A stretch of DNA of 64,000 bases from Kingdonia uniflora (Eukaryota; Streptophyta; Magnoliopsida; Ranunculales; Circaeasteraceae). Positions within the stretch are counted from its first letter, which is position 1. Every line of letters begins with the position of its first letter. The notes beneath the pieces were generated by a model, which did no database searches, was not told the origin of the DNA, and saw only the letters and a program-made list of their open reading frames with translations. Both the position numbers and the translations under genes were made by a program. The DNA lies in the NCBI GenBank assembly GCA_014058105.1, contig JACGCM010000715.1, positions 620,001 to 684,000 of the forward strand. The letters are read 5' to 3'. Positions 33,600-45,734 of the stretch are shown here, piece after piece.

Positions 33600-35000
33600 C
33601 ATCTTTACGCCACCTCCAGGTGGTAGCAGTACCACCTGTACCATCGTCCCCCCTCCTCAGATGTAGGTTCTGAATAGAACAAATAAAATTTATTTAGATT
33701 TTGACAAAATAAATATGACTTTAAGAAATAAATAAATAAATACATAAATGAATTACTTACATGTTGATATAGTTGGTCGTTTATATTGTCTATGTGGGTC
33801 GTCAAAGTCGCAACCTCATCAGTCAAGTACTGGATCGTCTGGGCATCCCGCACAAACTCTATAAGGGTGACTCGCCGCATACCATGACTCAGGTGTCACA
33901 GCTCTTCTGTACCATAGGAGGCAGACATGGGTGGTGGCTCCCTCAAACGGTGGATAGGGACCAACTCACGCCTCCCTGTACCACCCCAGGTTTGGCCCCA
34001 TCTTCAAGCTGGGCAGAGTGAAGTCTTGGGATAAGCTATGAACCTCTGCCGACATAACCACGATGGGTGTAATACCAGTCCTGAGTGCACTGGGTCCGAA
34101 CAGATCTATATTCCCCATCCTTTAGAAATCTGTCAACAGTTGGCCTACCTCTACAGTTTGGTTAGCCTAGTATGAGGCGTAAGTCTCTCGTTCCTCGTTT
34201 ATCACAAACTAGACACAGTCAACGAAGCTAGCCTGTATCAATGCCTGTAAATTAGCTAGACTAAGATGTGGCGACATATTGTATAGAAGATCTATCGGAA
34301 TACCCGCTACGCCAATCAACTGCCTCTAACATCTATCTCCCAAGTAATACTCACAGTTTCCATTTGGGACTTGAAGTGGCATTCTCTTACGGGAGAGGTA
34401 CGGCGTGGTATGTACGTCATCTAATTGTAACATCGCAGATGTACCCCAAGGTTGCCAGTTGATCGACTCAATAGTCCGGTGGTCAATGAGGTATCTGGCT
34501 ATAGTAAACAAGTTCCCAGCCTGGTAATTTGTTTTCTTCATGTTCCCCTTCTCCCATGCTTTGAGGCGATGATATGATGCGATCTTCAGCGCTTCCTTGA
34601 CAATAGGATGACCAACCCTACAATATTTGTAGAGCCAATACTACATTTTGGAACAACATAAAAAACAATTATAAATTCTATTTAAGACGTTTATTGGAAG
34701 ATATTTGATTTGTAGCTTGTAAGGAAAAAATGTTAGTGTACCTCAAGAAGTTGTAAAAATCCAGTGATGGCACCCCGATCGTGACTGCGGTATCCAAGCC
34801 ATGGTACAGAGAAACAAGAATTGCAGAACCCCAGTCATATTTGGGAGCTTCGTCCAAATCGGCCACGACCTCGAAATATCAAACCGGGACGGTATTGTTG
34901 GCCGTTTGGAACTATAAATGTCCCATCATGAAAAGGATAAAAGCACGAACCACCGTAATGTCATCCCTCCGATCATTTATGATGGTCAAATATGTCCTCA
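33600..35000 (-). pseudogene. Plant mobile domain (PMD/MAIN-like) relic
   Basis: Read on -: RAFILFMMGHL, a stop, then FQTANNTVPVRYFEVVADLD and EAPKYDWGSAILVSLYHGLD at about 34950-34770. Then WEKGNMKKTNYQAGNLFTIA (34550) and RKRMPLQVPNGNCEYYLGD (34390), followed by a stop and RQLIGVAGIPID. A coiled-coil-like tail (TIQYLTDEVATLTTHIDNIN) lies at 33840-33780. This order matches plant proteins with the PMD (aminotransferase-like, plant mobile domain), related to Arabidopsis MAIN/MAIL and often spread by transposons. Several stops and frame breaks show it is dead. It lies in the right-hand part of the PIF region on the same strand as the transposase. Whether it was captured or is an element gene cannot be told. 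Confidence 0.62.
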
Positions 35001-35819
35001 GATGTGCAATGCTAACGTTCCTACTCTTTGTATTGTTTGATTCGATGCGGGGGAGCAATTACCTCACCTCGGATAAAACACTTCATCCGTCATCATGCAA
35101 CACTTGTGTAGGATATTTGTCGATTGACAATAATGTCAGCATTGTAAAATCTATTAGAGTAATCTCTATCTCCGTACATGGGATAAAGAGGTGTGAGTTA
35201 TCAGCCACTAACGCTCTATTAGTGCCTGAATTAGCCGATTATCAGAATTACTCATGCGTATATCCATAAACCTCCCAAATATCTTTACCACGAGATCCCT
35301 TATTGTCATAATTGTAGAAATATCCTTCCAAACTTTGATCACGGTAGTAAATGTGTCGTGCAGACGCATCAAATCACGATTCTATTTATTGGAGCATTTT
35401 GTCATACACTTGATTAACGAAAATAACAAATTTACAATTAAACAAAAACTTACTGCGAGTTCTTTGCCAGTATAATAGATATGACTAATGCCATCTGGGA
35501 GTGCGGTAATAAACCTGGTAATTTGAACAGTCTTGAGTTGGGTGTGGTATGCCTTCATTTTATTTTATCTATTCAAATACAACTATTTTTTTCTTCCTTC
35601 CAGACCTCGGCCGCGTTACGGCTTATTCTGTATCTCTTGTCCCTCTAAACCCAGAGAATGTACTGGGGTGTGGGTCTCCCTCTGGCATCTTCAATTGATT
35701 TTGCAAAAAAATGTAATTTTTTTCAAGCTTTTGGATTCGAATTGAGAGAGAGGTGAGGAAACAGTGCGGGACGGAGTCGAGTTGGGTTTGTATTTTGCAA
35801 CAGATGAAGTGACGGTAGT

Positions 35820-35860
35820 CGTTTTACCGCGCAGTAAACAAAACACCACGCGGTGTTTTG
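35820..35860. repeat. CCGCGC hairpin near the right PIF end
   Basis: Contains ACCGCGCAGTAA and the near-perfect palindrome CAAAACACCACGCGGTGTTT, about 130-150 bp from the end at 35977. Confidence 0.75.
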
Positions 35861-35980
35861 ATTGGAGACAACAACTACGTCATTTACTGCTGGGAGAGGT
35901 GAAGTTTGGGTTGGGGTTTTTGTGGGCCACCTCGTCAGAGCCCACACCCAAACTCAAACTTGCTGCTTGAGATGCTCTTA

Positions 35981-38021
35981 TAGAAATAGAGAGATCAAAC
36001 CCCCTAGCTCCTAGCTCCTAGCTCCAAGTTCTAGCACTTTAAAAATTTGCATGAAGGTGCACATCGTTAAAAAATGACGAGTATGCTAAAAACACTGTAC
36101 TATTTTCGAAACACACCACGTGTTGTTGCGAATGCGTGCCTTTTGGAATTGCGTGCACCTTCACAACAGACGTTTTAACTCCAAATTCTCACTCTTTCCC
36201 TCTCAGTTTGAACTGTTGGAGCCGGGGTGTCTCTCAAATTCACATGGCGCAACTTCTTCTCTTCTAGTTACAGTCTTCCAGAGATAGAGATGGCACAACT
36301 TGGTGAAGGGTCTCAAAACTCTAACAACAACCTCCCCAAAACTCAGAAAACCCTAAAGCTTTGAGTGGTTGAGATCACAAGTTAAAAAACACACACAACT
36401 GGTTTTGGTGTATGAAAGAGTCGTTTCCTTTTAGGGTTCTCGCCTCTGCCAAATCTGATTCCCCATCTCGACGCGCTCTATCCAAGGTGAATTGCATCAT
36501 TTTCTTTTAAATTTAGAGTTTTTTCTTGTATCTTTAGTTTAGCCTCAGTGTAGTTTAAATTCAGTGAATTGTGTTATAAGAAGTTGGTTAGGAGCACATT
36601 GGGTTAGGGATATGTTTGCGATTCAATGATGCAAACAATCACACGAAAGCTTGATGATCAGAATTGCACTCAATTAAAAGGAAGAAAACAACTTTATTGA
36701 TTGAATCTTAAACAAAACAAGAAAAACTTGCTAGCAAAGCAGGAAGACTTGCCTCTCTAAATATATGTGAGATTTTATTGTGAAGAAGAGAGACCAATCT
36801 CAATAGCTCATTCCAAGAAGATAAATGAAACTAAAAACAATCCCACCTCTAGAAAACTAATTGGAGGCCTTTCTTTGAGAAAAATATTAAGACCTTGGTG
36901 CATGAAAATAATTTAACGGATGTAAAGGAGTCATCTGAGTCGCTATGACATACCTGTATTGCTAATAGCTGCACCCACCATTGGTATTTAGTTTGGTATA
37001 ACCATTAATGGTCTGCACCTCTTAACATAATAAAAAAGGTTTGGTTTAGGAGATAAGACACCTTAAGAGCTTGTAAGGACAGAGAATCGCTAAACGAATA
37101 TTTAGATGAGACATTAAACTTGAAGATTTGATCCTTAGCCACTTCTCCACCTTAATGATGATGGCTTAAGCTACTATCCTTCCCCATAATGAATACTCCT
37201 TTTTTTAGATAGTCATATTTCCCAGGCGATGAAACTTGAGATGACCTCATTGATGACCCATGTCGTTGTAAGATTTCGAGCTGCATTCAACCAACAAGAA
37301 TCTCTTGATCTGAGTATCAGGTAATGCCCATGTTATTCCTGAAATATGCAAATGTTAGGTTGTTTTGCAATTTGCACTTGTATTAAAGGTTATGCCTAAA
37401 GAATACGTGCATGATAAGAAAGTTCCACCTTTTATTTAGTATTTCTTATATTGAGAATGAGTATGTGATGGTATCTATGTATAACTCAAAAGAAAGCATA
37501 ACAACTTAAACAGCATACACTTGATCAGTCATAACTTATTTTTGGGGGAATAAGTTTGCAACAAACACAAACCTCTTCAAGCCTATTGGCACAAGTCTAA
37601 AATATCCTCAGTGAACTATTACGCTACAAAAAAAAAAAAAAGCGTTTCGAGAGTTAATCTGGTACCGAAATCAAGCAAACTCAAGCTTTCACCTGTCGTA
37701 GGTTTCCCTTCCTCCAGTGATTTGTTCCTCATTTCATTATTTTTGTTAAGAACAAAGAAAGTACATGCACTACACATGTTCCTAAATTTTTTCATCCTTG
37801 ACGAGATATTCTATGTTTTTCTTTTTTCAAATCAAGTTTTAGTTCAACTTGGTCGATAATTGCTGGATCACTTGCGTGAACAACTCAAAACAGTGAGTTC
37901 CAATTCGTAATCTTGATAGAGTTGAATGCCTCATTTATACATTCAACAATGTTTTTTCCAAAATGAGCTTCAGAAGAAGCTTTGTCAGGTAAACAATTAG
38001 ACCCCATGCACTCAGGTGTCT
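35981..38021. other. Non-coding stretch, possible first exon and LTR-like pieces
   Basis: CCTAGCTC repeats lie at 36004-36026. A short frame from about 36291 (MAQLGEGSQNSNNNLPKTQK) and a donor-like AAGGTGAATT at 36485 could be remains of a first exon. The 36620-36900 stretch resembles antisense LTR sequence but has no partner. No gene is supported. Confidence 0.3.
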
Positions 38022-38599
38022 CTCAATTGCCCTTTATGAGGCAAGAAGAATTGTTTGACCAACCGACACGATCTAAAATAATGAACGTTCCATTGAGTGA
38101 TTGGGTTCAGCCCCGACGATTACCGCCCTTACACAGTCACTGAAGAGAGCTTAAACTTCTAGAGATTCTATATGAGGTGTACGAAATGTACATGATTGTA
38201 ATTGCGTAGCACACAGCCGGAGCGCGTGCCCTGCCTCCGTTAAATCCTTAGCAAGATGTATGATTGTCCCACTAGTGAAACACCTTTGCTCATGTATCAT
38301 AAATCATAGTGTTCAGCGATTTATGATATGTTAACAAAGGTGTTTCGCTGGTGAAATGGTCTTCTGTCTCGCTAAAGATTTAACGAAGGTAGAGCCACGG
38401 TTTTGGTGGTGTATTCTGCAATTATATCTATTGTATTTTGTGGACCTCATATAAAGTGACTGGTAATCCAGGCTCTATTCGATAACTGTGGAAGGGCAAT
38501 AATTGTATATGCTTATCCCAACCACTCAATGGAGTGTCCATTATTTTAGATTGTCTCGGTGGGTCAAACATTCTTCACGCCTCATAAGGGGCAATTGAG
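38022..38599. repeat. 578-bp foldback (long inverted repeat)
   Basis: The left arm 38022-38305 and right arm 38318-38599 are inverted copies around a 12-nt loop. The outer edges are CTCAATTGCC and GGCAATTGAG. The inner stem pairs CACCTTTGCTC..ATAAATC with GATTTAT..AACAAAGGTG. The arms differ in the middle part by roughly a quarter by eye. There is no coding content. Confidence 0.88.
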
Positions 38600-38809
38600 T
38601 AGAGCTGGCAAACGGGTCGGGTTTGGGTTACACGGGTCGGGTCATAACGGGTTCGTGAAGTCAAATAGGCAAACCCAAACCCGACTTGTTTAACTAAACG
38701 GGTCATATATGCAAACCCAAACCCGACCCAAACCGTTTAGTTAAACAGGCGGGTCCTGTTTAACTAAACGGTTTGGGTCGACCTGTTTAAAAACTTGTAA
38801 AATAGCAGT

Positions 38810-39260
38810 TGAGTAAAACAGCTCATCAAAATGTAAAAGAGCAGTTCAAAAATTCAGAATGTAAAACAACAGTTTAGACTGTTTAGTATTCTTGTAAAAC
38901 AACAGTGCAGTAAAACAGACAACAGTTCATATTCAGACAATAAAACAGACAACAGATAACAGTTTAGATTCAGAGCAGTAAAATAGACAGCAGTTCAGAT
39001 TCAAAGCAATTTAGTATTATTGTGTTCAACAGACAACAGTTCAAAGCAATTCAGATTCAGAATGTAAAACATTAAAATAACATCACAATAGTTCAAAAAG
39101 TTCTAAAAGTAGTTCAGCAATTAGGCAGTTCGTAAAGTAAAATAGCAGTTCGGCAATCCAGAAAGTAAAACAGCAGTTCAGCAGTTCAAATTTCAAAGCA
39201 ACAATAAAACAACAGCAATAGCAGAAAAACAGCAAGCCAGCAACAACAATAAAACAACAA
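38810..39260 (+). repeat. hAT B left subterminal repeats
   Basis: Many variants of GTAAAACAGACAACAGTTCA spaced 20-40 bp apart. Confidence 0.75.
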
Positions 39261-39646
39261 CAACAATGCTGTCCTCTTGACCTATCAGGCTATCATATGG
39301 ATTGTGAAGCTCCACTACCACTTGCAATGCTCTCCTCTTGACCTATGCAAGTAAAATAAAGAACATAAGTGCATAATCTTGTAAAACACTACGATAAATA
39401 AACTTGATAAAAACAACAACTTAATTAGCTTATCAATTATAATAGAATATTACTTACGATCAATGTTTAGCAAGACCATATCCTCGGCTAAATCTTGAAG
39501 TGTCGAATCCTCCATGAGAGATGAATCACCTAAGATATTAAAAAAAATACTTGTAAATTATTTATATATAAATGATTCAAATTAATTATCCAAAAAAAAA
39601 AATGTTCAACAATTTTAAATATATTACCTTTTGAATATAACCAATC

Positions 39647-41690
39647 TCAAGTGCAAATCAAAGCCTTGACATTATTCGGCTTTAGGGTACTACGGAAATG
39701 ATCAAGCACTCTACCACCAATGGAATATGCCGACTCTGAGGCAACCGCAGATATGGGAATTAAAAGAATATCACTAGCCATCAAGAAGAGCTCCGGATAT
39801 CGGACTTGGTTCTCCTTCCAAAAGCCGAGAATGTCTAAATCAAAAATCTTCTTTAATTTGGGCTCCTCCAAATACAATTGCAATTGAGATTTGCTAAGAA
39901 AAGTATCCATCTCCTCATCATCAAAAGCATCAAAGGCCTAATAATCAATAAGAGAGTAAGAACTACAATTAAGTTAAACAAATATGAAAACAAATCTTTA
40001 AAAATTAATATACCTTCAAGGCATCAATTCCCCTCTTAGAACTGGAATTGCCAACTCGGGAACTTGCTCCTCCCGAAAGACCCGAACTAGAACATCCCAC
40101 ATTTGCATATGTTGAGTAACAGGTCTCGAAAAGAGCAAACAATTTATCCCGAACTAGTGCCATCTCCAAAGAATCAACTCCATAGATTTGCCTCTAGGAA
40201 TACTCTACAAATTGGAGTTTGTAACGAGGATCTAAGACCACGGCAAGAACAAATATGAGGTTGTGCTTGGACCAATATTTCTCAAATTTGACCTTCATTT
40301 GTAAAGCCATTTTCTTTAGATAAGTATCTGATCAATTAATTGCTTTAGATAAAGTATGTTGCACCAAAAAGACTTGTAGAAAGTATAAGTTGGAGGTAGC
40401 ATACTTTGTCCCAGAAAACACATAAGTTACTTCATAGAAAATACTCATAAACTCGCATTTTTTTTTTACCTTGACCCATTCTTCATATGAGGGGCAATTC
40501 TTGTAGTTTGAATCAAGCATTTGGAGATGGCTAAATGCTCGGCGATAGTGTAATGCACTGTCAAACATAAGAAATGTCGAATTCCACCTAGTTGGAACGT
40601 CTTGTCTCAGCCCCTTACTAGCAGGAAAAGCTAGATTCCTCATACATTCCTTAAATGATTGTTTTCTCCCTTGAGATACCCTAAAGTACCTCACACTCTC
40701 CCTTATCTTCTCCACAACTTCATTCATCTCCTTCAAACCATCTTGCACTATCAAGTTTATAATGTGAGCACAACATCTTATATGGAAAAAAATCCCCATT
40801 AGAAAAAAGAGTACTCCTCAAATTCAATTGGGTCTTAAGTAGCCCAACGAAATAATTATTTGAGGATGCATTATCCAAGGTAATTGAAACTAGCTTATTT
40901 TCAATCCCCCACTCAGACAAAAGAGTATAAATCTTCTCGCAAATCGAAACCCCATTGTGTGAAGAAGGCATATAAGAGTAATTGAGCACTTTCTTTTCCA
41001 ACTTTCACTCTTTATTAACAAAGTGGGCTGTCAACGAGATATAACCATCTCTTGTGACCGAGCTCCACAAGTATGAGGTTAAGCTTATTTTTCCAGGAAC
41101 TTCAAGCAACATCTTCCGAATCAGCCCCTTCTCTCTTTTATACATTTTAAGAATGTCAGCTTTCGAAGTATTCCGTGAAACTAGCTTGATATCGCGGTTT
41201 GCATATGTTGCATAGTTAAACGTATTTCTTACTCCCTCGTATTCAACCAAACTAAAAGGGAGGGAGTGCCTAACGATAGCAACATTCACTAACTCACGAA
41301 AAAAATTAGGATCAAACTTAGATGACATCAACGACATATTAGACTCGGATTGGAACAACACCATTTGTCCCACATCACAACTAGTTCTTGCGCTACAAAC
41401 TTTTATATGTCGTTTCATGTTACCCGTCCCACTTATCAAGTATGTATGTGGGCAATAATTGCATTTACATTTTTTGATACCCTCATCCCCTACAGGTAGT
41501 TCAGTAAAGAAATTCCAGACATGAGAAATATTTTGCCCTTTTCGCTTACCCTTACTAGGAGGTTTTGAAGCAACACTACTTTCTCCATCAATGAGAAGCG
41601 AATCTTGGGTATCATCATCACCACCAAAGCCAAACACTTCATTAAGCGAATTGTTCTCAACATCCTCAGCAATGTTTACTACATTCTCCG
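39647..41690 (-). pseudogene. hAT transposase B (BED finger, RICESLEEPER-like)
   Basis: Read on -: after a TTATAG acceptor, TENVVNIAEDVENNSLNEV leads into the BED zinc finger (SHVWNFFTELP, KCKCNYCPHTYLISGTGNMK, RHIKVC). The core has HSLPFSLVEYEGVRN, the catalytic-Asp block WGIENKLVSITLDNASSNN, CCAHIINLIVQDGLKEM and DVPTRWNSTFLMFDSALHYR. A DUF4413-like segment (ALQMKVKFEKYWSKHNLILV, LAVVLDPRYK) follows near 40290. The dimerisation end reads DILGFWKENQVRYPELFLMA, SDILLIPISAVASESAYSIG and GRVLDHFRSTLKP (39850-39660). The VNKE*KLEKK break (Trp codon to TGA), a frameshift at NGDFF near 40800 and SKAIN* show it is inactive. Confidence 0.9.
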
Positions 41691-43321
41691 TCTATAAGAG
41701 CCAATTAAGATTGAAAGAGATTAGGATATAATATTACCAAAACATGTACAGAATAACAAAAGAAAATATCATATTAAAGCTATTAAAAACTTAGACCATT
41801 GGTATTGGATCATTTTAAAGTACACAATATCACAACATGGATATGAGCAAACAAGCCCAATACCAATTTGAGGCTTTCATTGTAACGTGTTCCAAACAAA
41901 GCAAATCAAACAATTTTACATAACATGGGAATTGGGAACCATTACATAGAAACAAGTCTAGACATCAAATACGCAATTCATGAAATAAAAGAATACTAGT
42001 AAATTAACATATGAAGTTATTTCTCTCAACTCAAGAAAACATGCATAAGCTTAACCTTAATTTCTTCTGAAAGAAATTTATTAACCAACTAAATGTAGTT
42101 CTAACGTACTAATCGAAACATATGACAAAGCCCTATTATTTACATTGGCACAAGATAAATGTCATTCAACTCCACCAAGAAAATGTTTTCAGTAAAATGC
42201 TAAATGATTTGGTTCCGTAAAAACTCATATAGAGTAACCACAAGGGCATTAGAGTCTAGAGGCTATAACATAAGGGTGAATTACAAAGAATTTTAGACAT
42301 ACACGCAAAAACTTGTCTAAATAGAGATCATGAGCTTAATGGGAGATATAAATAAACTAGAGATTCAAGCTTCTTAATCCTTACATATACAACACAACAA
42401 GACAACCAAAACCCATTACACACATCTCAAATCAAAAGAGAAACCATCCCTGCCTCCATCTCATTTAGTCCCCAAAACACTCATCAGGGACTAAAACTAG
42501 GTCAAAACCCTTTGAAACTTGGCAAAAACAGTTGATTAACATTTACATTCAAAAGAAGAAAAAAAACATAAATCGAAGCAACAATCTAGATACACCAAAT
42601 CAGCATCGATATCGATAACACTAAAAGTCTAGAATCACAGAGAAAATACATAGACCATTATCAAAAAACACTATAATAGAGAACAATCTTACTAGTTACA
42701 ACAACATTTTTTACAGCAACAAGATTTACAACAACATTTTTTACAACAAGATAAGCAGATGCAACAACAAGATACGCAAATATGGTGATTAATCAAGACG
42801 GACAGAGATTTACAACAACAAGATAAGCAGATACAAACAGATTTACAGCAACAAGAGATTTACACCAAAATTAAAAAGAAAGAAGATATAATCATAGATT
42901 TACCTTGTTTTTATAGCAACAAGAAGAAACCCAAAATCAACACAGCACAGCCAACAAAAGATTTACAATTGTGAAGTGGAGGATTTACAGCCAACAGCCA
43001 ACACCCAAAATCAACAGCTGAACAGCCAACACCCAAAATCAACAGTGGAGCCGTGGAGGATTTACAATTGGGAAGTGAAGGACTGAGGACTGTTCACGGT
43101 GAGGAGCAGTGAAGGATTGTAGTGAGGAGTACTGAGTTGGTGGAGGAGTGGAGACCGAGTGGAGTGAAGGCTGAGGAGTGAGGACTTGTTGTTGTTACCC
43201 TAAAGTTAAACTGGTTAAAGATTTAAAAGGGTACCTTCAATATATAAAATTACAACTAAATCAAATTACTTAAACATGCCACGGGTCGACCCGAACCACT
43301 TAGGCTAAACCGTAGCCCGAC
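41691..43321. other. hAT B 5' region on -
   Basis: No coding sequence seen. It probably contains a 5' intron or untranslated exon and then the right subterminal repeats from about 42690. Confidence 0.45.
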
Positions 43322-43385
43322 CTATTTATTAAATGGGTTAGACGTGTTCGGATCAAATGGCCCGCGACCTATTAAGGCCAAACCC

Positions 43386-44160
43386 TTAATCGGAGTTTCG
43401 CCAATTATCGGAGTCTCACCCTTCGTCATTGGTAATGTAATCATCCCCTCTTCGATCATTCTCTGAATTCTAGGCAAGGGTTTAGATTGGGGTTGGTTTT
43501 CTTTGGTTGGGCTTCCTGACAATTGGAAATCGTTGATCATGTGAACCTCTCGCATCAATGTCGCAACCTCCTCGTCAGACTTTGACCGAAAACTCTTCGA
43601 CACATCTCTGTCTTTCCCATCAACTAGATCAATCGCACAGTGAACCTCTCTCTCTGTCGTCTCTTCGTGGTGTTTCATCTCCAAGCAATCTCCATCAAAT
43701 TATTTTGAATCCTTCGTCACAACTCTCGCCTCTAACCTCGCGTTTTCGACAATCTTCTTCTCTTCTATTTCTACTTCATCTTCGATGGCGTCGACAAATC
43801 TTCCGTCACCACCAAACCGTACACCGAACGCAATTTGGCAAACATCACCTCAAGTAGTCACCATCTTGTTTGATTCTACCAACAACACAATAGATTCCTC
43901 TACTGATTTCAAGTGCTCTTCTTGTGTGAGTTTGATCGGTTTCTTCGGTGTTTTCTTCCTTATCGTTCGTCGTAAAAGAAAAATTCTTGCAAAATTACTG
44001 TAGCAACTACGAAAAATCAGTGTAGCACGCATAAATTATTGTGGCAAACACCGAAATCACTATAGCAGATGCCGGAATCACTGTAACAAGGCCAAAAAAC
44101 ACTGTAGCAGAAGGATTTTTTTTTGTGTGTGTGCAGAATCTTGCTAGCTCTGGTATCAAT
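43386..44160 (-). other. Probable retrotransposon interior, unrecognised frames
   Basis: The - frame at 43684-43322 (MEMKHHEETTEREVHCAIDL start) is open for 120 codons, and its tail runs into hAT B subterminal sequence. I do not recognise it. The position just inside an LTR-like segment (44161 onward, PBS-like GCTCTGGTATCA at 44149) suggests leader and gag-like sequence of a minus-oriented Copia remnant. The + frame at 43785-44003 is likely incidental. Confidence 0.3.
43990..44112 (+). repeat. ACTGTAGCA tandem motif
   Basis: Five units of about 25-30 bp share (A/C)ACTGTAGCA with changes (ATCAGTGTAGCACG, ATCACTATAGCAGATGCCGG, ACACTGTAGCAGAAGG). Confidence 0.7.
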
Positions 44161-44690
44161 TGTTAGAAAACTAATAACGCGGAAGCTAAATTAACCTTGA
44201 TTAATACTAAGATCTCTCAATTGCATAAAATAGAGGAGTCCTAGGGTTTATGAGATTTACCCCAAACTCTACAATCTCTCTCTAAGGCTAAACATTTTTT
44301 CTCACTAAAACGAACATATCTAATAAACTAAACCTAGGCTCTCTTTTATAGGAGAAGAGACCTAGCACAAATAGAAACCCTAGTTAGACTCTAATTAGAA
44401 GACTTCTCCTAATTAAAATGCAATTAAAGTAAATAGCATAAACTAAATAAAATGTGCGCACATGATGTACGAAACATGTTATGCGTGGTCGTGGGTACGA
44501 CCACGTGACTTATCACAAAGAAATCATGTCCCTATTTCAGCCTTTAAACAAGATTTGGCTACACAGATATGTCTTTAGCAGGGTTTGATTTTCTACGGGA
44601 GCCGAATTGCTTTTGTGGGCTTGTGGCAGGCATCGGATAAGGAACATAATTGCCTAAATATGGGCTTATCCTGATTCTCCCCCCGTACAA
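44161..44690 (-). mobile_element. Single LTR-like segment (minus orientation)
   Basis: On + it begins TGTTAGAAAACTAATAACGC, directly after a degenerate tRNA-Met primer-site sequence (GCTCTGGTATCAAT), as at the end of a minus-oriented Copia LTR. The far edge is unclear. It may be near CTCCCCCCGTACA at 44675-44690. No second LTR was found. Confidence 0.35.
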
Positions 44691-45228
44691 TGCTACCATT
44701 AGGAACTTTTGCATTTCAAAGAGGTTAGAGACACTTATGGTTTGAAGGATGAAATGACAATTGACAGGTAAGGGTTTGAATCCGAATACAAAATATTGTA
44801 TGTTCTTTGTCTAATTGTTTTGGAGACAGGAATCCTGCATGCAACCGTAAATTTGTTTACGCTCTATTTGACAGGGTTGAAGCTCTAGATTTCAACACTC
44901 TAACTTGATGCCCTAGCTTCCAATACTTTTAAAAATATAACTTTTTCAAAGAAAAGGTATGTATTATTTTAATATTTCTTCACTTTTTATTTTTTAGGGT
45001 TTTTTATTTTGATGAACTAAAAGGAGGCTTAGGGATTTTGATTGAGATTATTTTGGGGGTATTTAGCGTTTTTTATTTTTGTTAACAGTTTGTATTAGCC
45101 AACTTTTATGGATTTACACCCCCCCTCCTCTTCTGCACACAACACGTGCCACTACACAAATTTGGCCTTAATCCCAATCTCGTACAGGGAAAATACTGCA
45201 TAGATAAGGCCCCAAAAACTACAAATGT
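44691..45228. other. Non-coding stretch
   Basis: Nothing recognised. A B-box-like GGTTTGAATCC near 44765 stands alone. Confidence 0.35.
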
Positions 45229-45277
45229 TTGAATTACTCAGTTGATTGGGTTGAGATCGGTTGAATCACATAAAGGT
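45229..45277 (+). repeat. tRNA-derived SINE, 5' part (A box)
   Basis: TACTCAGTTGATTGGG (45235-45250) resembles a pol III A box. The sequence is cut at AAGGT by the LTR element and continues at 47530. Confidence 0.5.
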
Positions 45278-45454
45278 TGTAATAGATCTTAGAAGATAAA
45301 GAGAAAGGAGAGAAAACTGAATAACACGGAAGACTACATTGGATTGAATTAGTTAGTTTATAATCTAAGCAACTTGACTACTTATAGGCTACAATAGAAA
45401 AGGAAATAATATACTACCCTTAGCATTATACTAATACTAAATCTATCTCTAACA
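45278..45454 (-). repeat. LTR (3' LTR of the minus-oriented element)
   Basis: Read on - it begins TGTTAGAGATAGATTTAG and ends CTAAGATCTATTACA. The polypurine tract lies at 45455-45462. Confidence 0.88.
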
Positions 45455-45734
45455 CCCCCCGTCAAACTCTAGATGATACAACAAGTAACATCGAGAGTTT
45501 GCAAATAGAAAACTGAAGCACTAAACCATATCCAAAGTTCAATTCTAAAGCAATGCTAGAACTTGGATGTGAAGCAGATGTTATCCACTAATGCTCACCA
45601 TAATATAACCAAAGCCCAAAAATACTCGGATATTACCAACAGGAAGATGTCGCAGAACTACACAGAAGCCAAAAATCAAATGCCATATCAATCGCCAAAC
45701 CAAATGCTACCAAACCAAATCAGAACAACTTAGA

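Larger units (their letters stand above)
28778..35977. mobile_element. PIF/Harbinger-type element, possibly composite
   Basis: The left end reads GAGCATCTCTAGCA and the inverse of the right end reads GAGCATCTCAAGCA. TTA at 28775-28777 and 35978-35980 is the 3-bp target duplication used by PIF/Harbinger. Inside are the two typical genes, ORF1 (Myb/NAM-like, +) and a DDE transposase (-). A third PIF-like end (…GGCGATGCTC) at 32726-32732 suggests that the coding part 28778-32732 is one element and 32733-35977, with a plant-mobile-domain relic, is a second one joined to it. CCGCGC-centred hairpins lie 130-175 bp from all three ends. Confidence 0.75.
38600..43385 (-). mobile_element. hAT transposon B (Ac/RICESLEEPER type), right end lost
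   Basis: The left end TAGAGCTGGCAAACGGGTCG is typical of plant hAT ends with GGGTCGGGTTTGGGTT repeats. A matching zone of GGGTCGACCCGAACC and TAAACCGTAGCCCGACC lies at 43280-43380, but the terminal GCCAGCTCTA is absent and no 8-bp duplication of CAATTGAG was found. The transposase is on -. The subterminal zones at 38800-39260 and 42690-43070 hold imperfect repeats (GTAAAACAGCAGTTCAG and ACAACAAGATTTACA types). Confidence 0.78.

Noticed and set aside
38022..38599. Foldback as a known microRNA gene
   Set aside because: The arms are far longer than a plant microRNA stem, and I recognise no mature microRNA in it.
38592..43400. CAATTGAG as the 8-bp duplication of hAT B
   Set aside because: It is found only at the left end. 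The right terminus is missing.
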